Source: Streptomyces sp. LUP47B (lineage in GTDB: Bacteria; Actinomycetota; Actinomycetes; Streptomycetales; Streptomycetaceae). From it: a stretch of 64,000 bases of DNA. Within the stretch, counting starts at the first letter, position 1, and every line of letters starts with the position of its first letter. Positions 60,841 to 64,000 of this stretch are shown here, piece after piece. The translations under genes and the position numbers were made by a program. The notes below the pieces were generated by a model. That model saw nothing but the letters and a program-made list of their open reading frames with translations, did no database searches and was not told where the DNA came from. The stretch is from the NCBI RefSeq assembly GCF_001746295.1, contig NZ_MJAH01000001.1:336468-400467 (forward strand), written 5' to 3'.

Positions 60841-63012
60841 GTGACGGCCGAGAAGGCTGGGCCCTTGAGCGAGACAGAGCGGCTGCCGTTCGGTTACCTG
60901 ACGGCCTCGGGCGAAGACGCTCGGGTGGACGGAGCGTGGGACACGGAGACCCTGACGCTCCTGCTCCGGCATGCCACGACCTGCTTGGGCGGATTGGGCG
61001 CGCTGGTGCACCGGCACGACAGGACCGCCGGTCGGCTGCGTCTGGTCGCGGCGAGCGCGACGATCCAGGCCGACGCGGGGCAGTGGGCGGATCTGCACGA
61101 CGATCAGGACGCGACTCCCGCCCTCGCCCTGCGGCGCGACGGCCTCGTCTGCCATGCCGGCGACAGCCTGGGTATCGGCGCGGGCGCTACGGTCGCCGTT
61201 CCCCTTCCCGGATCCAAGGGACCGGTCGGTGTGCTGTCCGTTCTCACTCCGGGGCCGGACGAGCCCGATGAGGCGCAACGGTCCCTGCTTCGCGCGCTCA
61301 CGGCGTGGGCCGATGCCCGCCTGGACGGCGGCCCAGCCCGGTCCTCCGGTCCGGACTCGGCGGCCGAGGACCAGCGGTCGGTACGCATGGGAGAGCTGAC
61401 CGCCGCGCTCGCCGAAGCCGCCACGACGCGCGACGTCGTGGATGCCGTCGCCAAGTTCGTCATGCCTCCCTTCGGCGCCGACGGGCTGGTGTTTCAGCTG
61501 CTGGAAGGCGGCCGCCCGCGCATAGTCGGCGCTGCCGGATACACGCAGGAGTTCCTCAGCCTGGTGGACGGGATCCCGCCCGACAGCGATGCCGCGCTCG
61601 AGGACATGGTGCGCACCCGAGCTCCTCTTTTCATCGGATCGAAAGCCGAGCTGCTGGGACGCTATCCCACGATGCTTGAGGTGAATGAGGCGTCACCGAA
61701 GCAAGCGTGGGCGTTTCTGCCGATGATGTCCTCCGGACATGTCATCGGCTTGTGCGTGGTGTCCTTCAGCGAACCCCGTCCCTTCACCGACGACGAGCGC
61801 GCCTTGCTGACAGCGCTGAGCGGTCTGGTCGGTCAGTCGCTGGAGCGGGCCCGCCTCTACGACGTGGAGCACGCCCGCGCCCAGGAACTGCAACGTGGCC
61901 TGCTGCCCAGGGCGCTGCCCCGCCTGCCCGCCGCCGGTGCCGCCGCCCGGTACCTGCCCGCGGGCCGCGGTGAAGAAGTGGGCGGCGACTGGTACGACCT
62001 GATTCCCCTGTCGGCCGACCGGGTCGCCATGGTGATCGGCGACGTCATGGGGCACGGCATCAGCGAGGCAGCCACCATGGGCCGACTGCGCACGGCCGTA
62101 CGGACCCTCGCCGACCTGGAAATACCCCCCGACGAACTGTTCAGCCGCCTCAACGACCTGGTCTCCGACCTCGGCGAGGACTTCTACGCCACATGCCTGT
62201 ACGCCGTCTTCGACCCTGTGGCCCGCACGTGCTCGTATTCCCTGGCCGGTCACCCGCCGCTCCTCGTCGTCCAACGCGATGGCACCGTCGACGCCCCCGA
62301 GGTCGCTCCCGACCCACCGCTGGGAGCCGCCAGGCCCCCCTTCGAGACCCATCAGCTGGACCTGCCCGACGACTGCCTTCTCGTCCTGTACACCGACGGG
62401 CTCGTCGAATCCGCCGCCCGGGACGCCGACCAGGGACTGGCTCAACTGCGCCAGGCCCTCTCCCAAGCCGTGGTGGATACGGCCTCCTTCCGGACCACCG
62501 ATGAGGAAGACGGCATCCGACGCCTGGAGGAGTTGTGCGGCAGGGTCGTGACGGCTCTGCTGCCCGACCACGAACAGACGACGGACGACGCCGCCCTGCT
62601 CATCGTCCGTACCCGGTGCACCGCCGCCGGCGACGTCGCCTCCTTCCCCCTCCCTGACGATCCCCGGGCAGCCAGACAGGCTCGCGAGTACGTGCGCGAA
62701 CAACTGGACGCATGGGAACTCGATGATCTCGTACCCACCACCGAGCTGCTGGTGAGCGAGTTGGTCGGCAACATCGTCCGCCATGCCAAGGGCCCCATCC
62801 GCCTCCGCCTGCTGCGCAGCCGATCCCTGACCTGTGAGGTCTACGACGGCAGCCTGACCACCCCCCGCATACGCCACGCCAGTTACACCGACGAAGGCGG
62901 ACGCGGCCTACAACTCGTCGCCGCTCTTTCACGGCGCTGGGGCGCCCGCTATCTCGACGACGGCAAATGCATCTGGACCGAGCAGGACCTTCCGCCCCGA
63001 GCGTCCACGTGA
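60841..63012 (+). CDS. GAF-GAF-PP2C-ATPase regulator (SpoIIE/RsbU-like phosphatase with anti-sigma-type kinase domain)
   Basis: The 723-residue protein starts at GTG 60841 behind a G-rich site. Two GAF-like sensor domains cover about residues 35-170 and 195-345. The PP2C domain covers 355-600 (GEEVGGDWYDLIPLSADRVA, MVIGDVMGHGISEAA, SLAGHPPLLV, LVLYTDGLVES). A C-terminal HATPase_c domain of the RsbW type follows (TTELLVSELVGNIVRHAKG, VYDGSLTTPRIRHASYTDEG, GRGLQLVAALSRRWG). Such fusions both dephosphorylate an anti-anti-sigma factor and can act as its kinase. A palindrome lies just upstream. Confidence 0.93.
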   Translation: MTAEKAGPLSETERLPFGYLTASGEDARVDGAWDTETLTLLLRHATTCLGGLGALVHRHDRTAGRLRLVAASATIQADAGQWADLHDDQDATPALALRRDGLVCHAGDSLGIGAGATVAVPLPGSKGPVGVLSVLTPGPDEPDEAQRSLLRALTAWADARLDGGPARSSGPDSAAEDQRSVRMGELTAALAEAATTRDVVDAVAKFVMPPFGADGLVFQLLEGGRPRIVGAAGYTQEFLSLVDGIPPDSDAALEDMVRTRAPLFIGSKAELLGRYPTMLEVNEASPKQAWAFLPMMSSGHVIGLCVVSFSEPRPFTDDERALLTALSGLVGQSLERARLYDVEHARAQELQRGLLPRALPRLPAAGAAARYLPAGRGEEVGGDWYDLIPLSADRVAMVIGDVMGHGISEAATMGRLRTAVRTLADLEIPPDELFSRLNDLVSDLGEDFYATCLYAVFDPVARTCSYSLAGHPPLLVVQRDGTVDAPEVAPDPPLGAARPPFETHQLDLPDDCLLVLYTDGLVESAARDADQGLAQLRQALSQAVVDTASFRTTDEEDGIRRLEELCGRVVTALLPDHEQTTDDAALLIVRTRCTAAGDVASFPLPDDPRAARQAREYVREQLDAWELDDLVPTTELLVSELVGNIVRHAKGPIRLRLLRSRSLTCEVYDGSLTTPRIRHASYTDEGGRGLQLVAALSRRWGARYLDDGKCIWTEQDLPPRAST

Positions 63013-63179
63013 TCACACAGCCCGACCACTGACTGCCCCACCGTCGCTACGTCGCCCTCGCCGAACTGGAAGAAGTCCGGAACGAAGGAGACGACGACCG
63101 AGGGGACGAGTCGGCGGAAACGTCATCTGCCCCGGCGGTGCCGGCAGGACTGTCGGCCGCAGATGCCAGAATCCTCGAC

Positions 63180-63626
63180 ATGCCGCTGTGCGATTACTTC
63201 TCTGCCGCCGACGATCAGGGTGCTGTCGCTGTCCTGCAGACTGGGGGCGGCCCGGGGCAGGCGGACCTCGACGTGGTCTTCCTTGAGAACATCGACCCGG
63301 TCGTCGCGATCGCCAGGCTCGAAGCGATCATGACGGGCTGCAGCTTTGAAGAGGCCGGCGAACGTCCCCGGTCCGGAGAACTGCTGTCGGACCCGGAGCG
63401 CGACGGGGCGTTCGTCGTGAGTGTGACGGACACCTTGACCGCTGCCTTGGCCTCGGCGACGCAGGACGACCTCGTCCGCTTCGCCGAGCCGTGGTCGATG
63501 ACCGACGAGCTCCAGCAGATCGGGATCAGCGTCGAGGTGGCGGCTGGTGTGCTGGAGGCCCTGGCCGGCCTGGCTCAGCGCGCTCAGGCTTCCGACCGGC
63601 GGCTGTATTGCTGGTGGGCCCTGTGA
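63180..63626 (+). CDS. Conserved hypothetical protein
   Basis: The 148-residue protein starts at ATG 63180 with MPLCDYFSAADDQGAVAVLQ, has LEAIMTGCSFEEAGERPRSG and SVTDTLTAALASATQDDLVR, and ends RRLYCWWAL. It looks like a common Streptomyces hypothetical family without assigned function. An upstream in-frame GTG at 63138 is possible. It is tail to tail with the IS21 gene, one base apart. Confidence 0.78.
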   Translation: MPLCDYFSAADDQGAVAVLQTGGGPGQADLDVVFLENIDPVVAIARLEAIMTGCSFEEAGERPRSGELLSDPERDGAFVVSVTDTLTAALASATQDDLVRFAEPWSMTDELQQIGISVEVAAGVLEALAGLAQRAQASDRRLYCWWAL

Positions 63627-63627
63627 G

Positions 63628-64000
63628 TCACCGGCATCCGTCGCCGTCGGCCTTGCCCAGCAGTTCGCGTCGCTGACGGGCACGGTAGGAGCCGCCGGTG
63701 AGGGTGAGGACCAGGCGGTCGATCATCGCGGCCGCGACCACATCGTCGGAGAAAGTCTCTCCCCAGCGTCCGACGGGCAGGTTCGAGGTCACCATGACCG
63801 AGCCATGCTCGTAACGCGAGGCGATGAGCCGGAAGAACAGGTTGGCCGCGTCCTGGTCGAACGGGAGGTAGCCGATCTCGTCGATGATGATCTGCTTGTA
63901 ACGGCGGATCTTCTTCAGCTCCGCCTCCAGGCGTCCGGCTTGATGGGAGGCGGCCAGGCGGGCTATCCAGATGCTGGCGGTGTCGAACAAGACCGAGTAG
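63628..64000 (-). CDS. istB: IS21-family helper ATPase IstB, 5' end beyond the window
   Basis: The C-terminal about 123 residues of IstB are visible. The frame enters from the right edge with FDTASIWIARLAASHQAGRL. The Walker B motif is in YKQIIIDEIGYLPFD, followed by LFFRLIASRYEHGSVMVTSN and the C-terminal DRLVLTLTGGSYRARQRREL. IstB is the AAA ATPase that selects targets for the IS21 transposase IstA, which should lie outside the window to the right. No terminal repeat is visible before 63626. Confidence 0.92.
   Translation of the reverse strand, partial: YSVLFDTASIWIARLAASHQAGRLEAELKKIRRYKQIIIDEIGYLPFDQDAANLFFRLIASRYEHGSVMVTSNLPVGRWGETFSDDVVAAAMIDRLVLTLTGGSYRARQRRELLGKADGDGCR

Overview
The window looks like a Streptomyces (or close actinomycete) chromosome. 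The DNA is very GC-rich, start codons are often GTG behind GAAAGG or GGAGG ribosome sites, and the gene families are typical of the genus: a five-gene conservon with a CYP157-like P450, a WhiB-like protein, HTH/DUF397 pairs, GAF-PP2C-ATPase phosphatases and an isolated ilvC. No rRNA or tRNA gene was seen.

Region 1 (1-26.5 kb, with an operon running to 29.0 kb) is the most unusual part. It encodes two ECF41-type sigma factors. One (12718-13665) is full length with a fused SnoaL-like regulatory extension. The other (13999-14637) is naturally cut short just before the DGGGK/NPDKL motifs of that extension. Around them I find twelve copies of TGTCACA-N16-[G/T/A]GTC and one copy with N15-CGTC. These match the promoter logic published for ECF41 (TGTCACA ... 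CGTC), face into genes, and are absent from the remaining 37 kb as far as I can see by eye. They precede a cupin, a VioB-type ferritin-like protein, an operon of two hydrolases, an operon of an AhpD-like protein, an epoxide-hydrolase-like enzyme and an MFS pump, a second cupin, a PP2C phosphatase, a secreted hydrolase, the full-length sigma factor itself, a secreted cupin, a small coiled-coil protein, an SDR, and an EhpF/EhpG-like acid-to-aldehyde reduction pair. Decayed SDR genes lie between them. The natural reading is a locally clustered, autoregulated ECF41 regulon for modifying, detoxifying and exporting a small molecule. Interspersed genes without the motif are a VOC protein, a Dyp peroxidase, ilvC, an S9 peptidase and two hydrolases.

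Region 2 (29-34 kb) is decayed: a type II NADH dehydrogenase remnant, a frameshifted YxiG-like gene, an IS5-type transposase remnant, a small P-loop kinase, and a coiled-coil/winged-helix protein.

Region 3 (34-43.6 kb) holds a P450 facing a conservon (cvnA-B-C-D-E; the P450 partner lacks ExxR), a MerR-epimerase operon with a classic MerR operator, an MHYT membrane sensor and a Wbl protein.

Region 4 (43.7-51.6 kb) has pntB/pntA transhydrogenase, an S-adenosylmethionine methyltransferase, and an HTH-DUF397 pair whose HTH gene is broken by a 227-bp tandem duplication. It also has an IS110 remnant and a HutD remnant.

Region 5 (51.6-64 kb) has TetR/MFS with two palindromic operators, LysR/cupin with a LysR box, DoxX, a universal stress protein, 6-phosphofructokinase, a second MFS pump, a GAF-GAF-PP2C-ATPase regulator behind a palindrome, a conserved hypothetical protein, and an IS21 istB gene running off the right edge.
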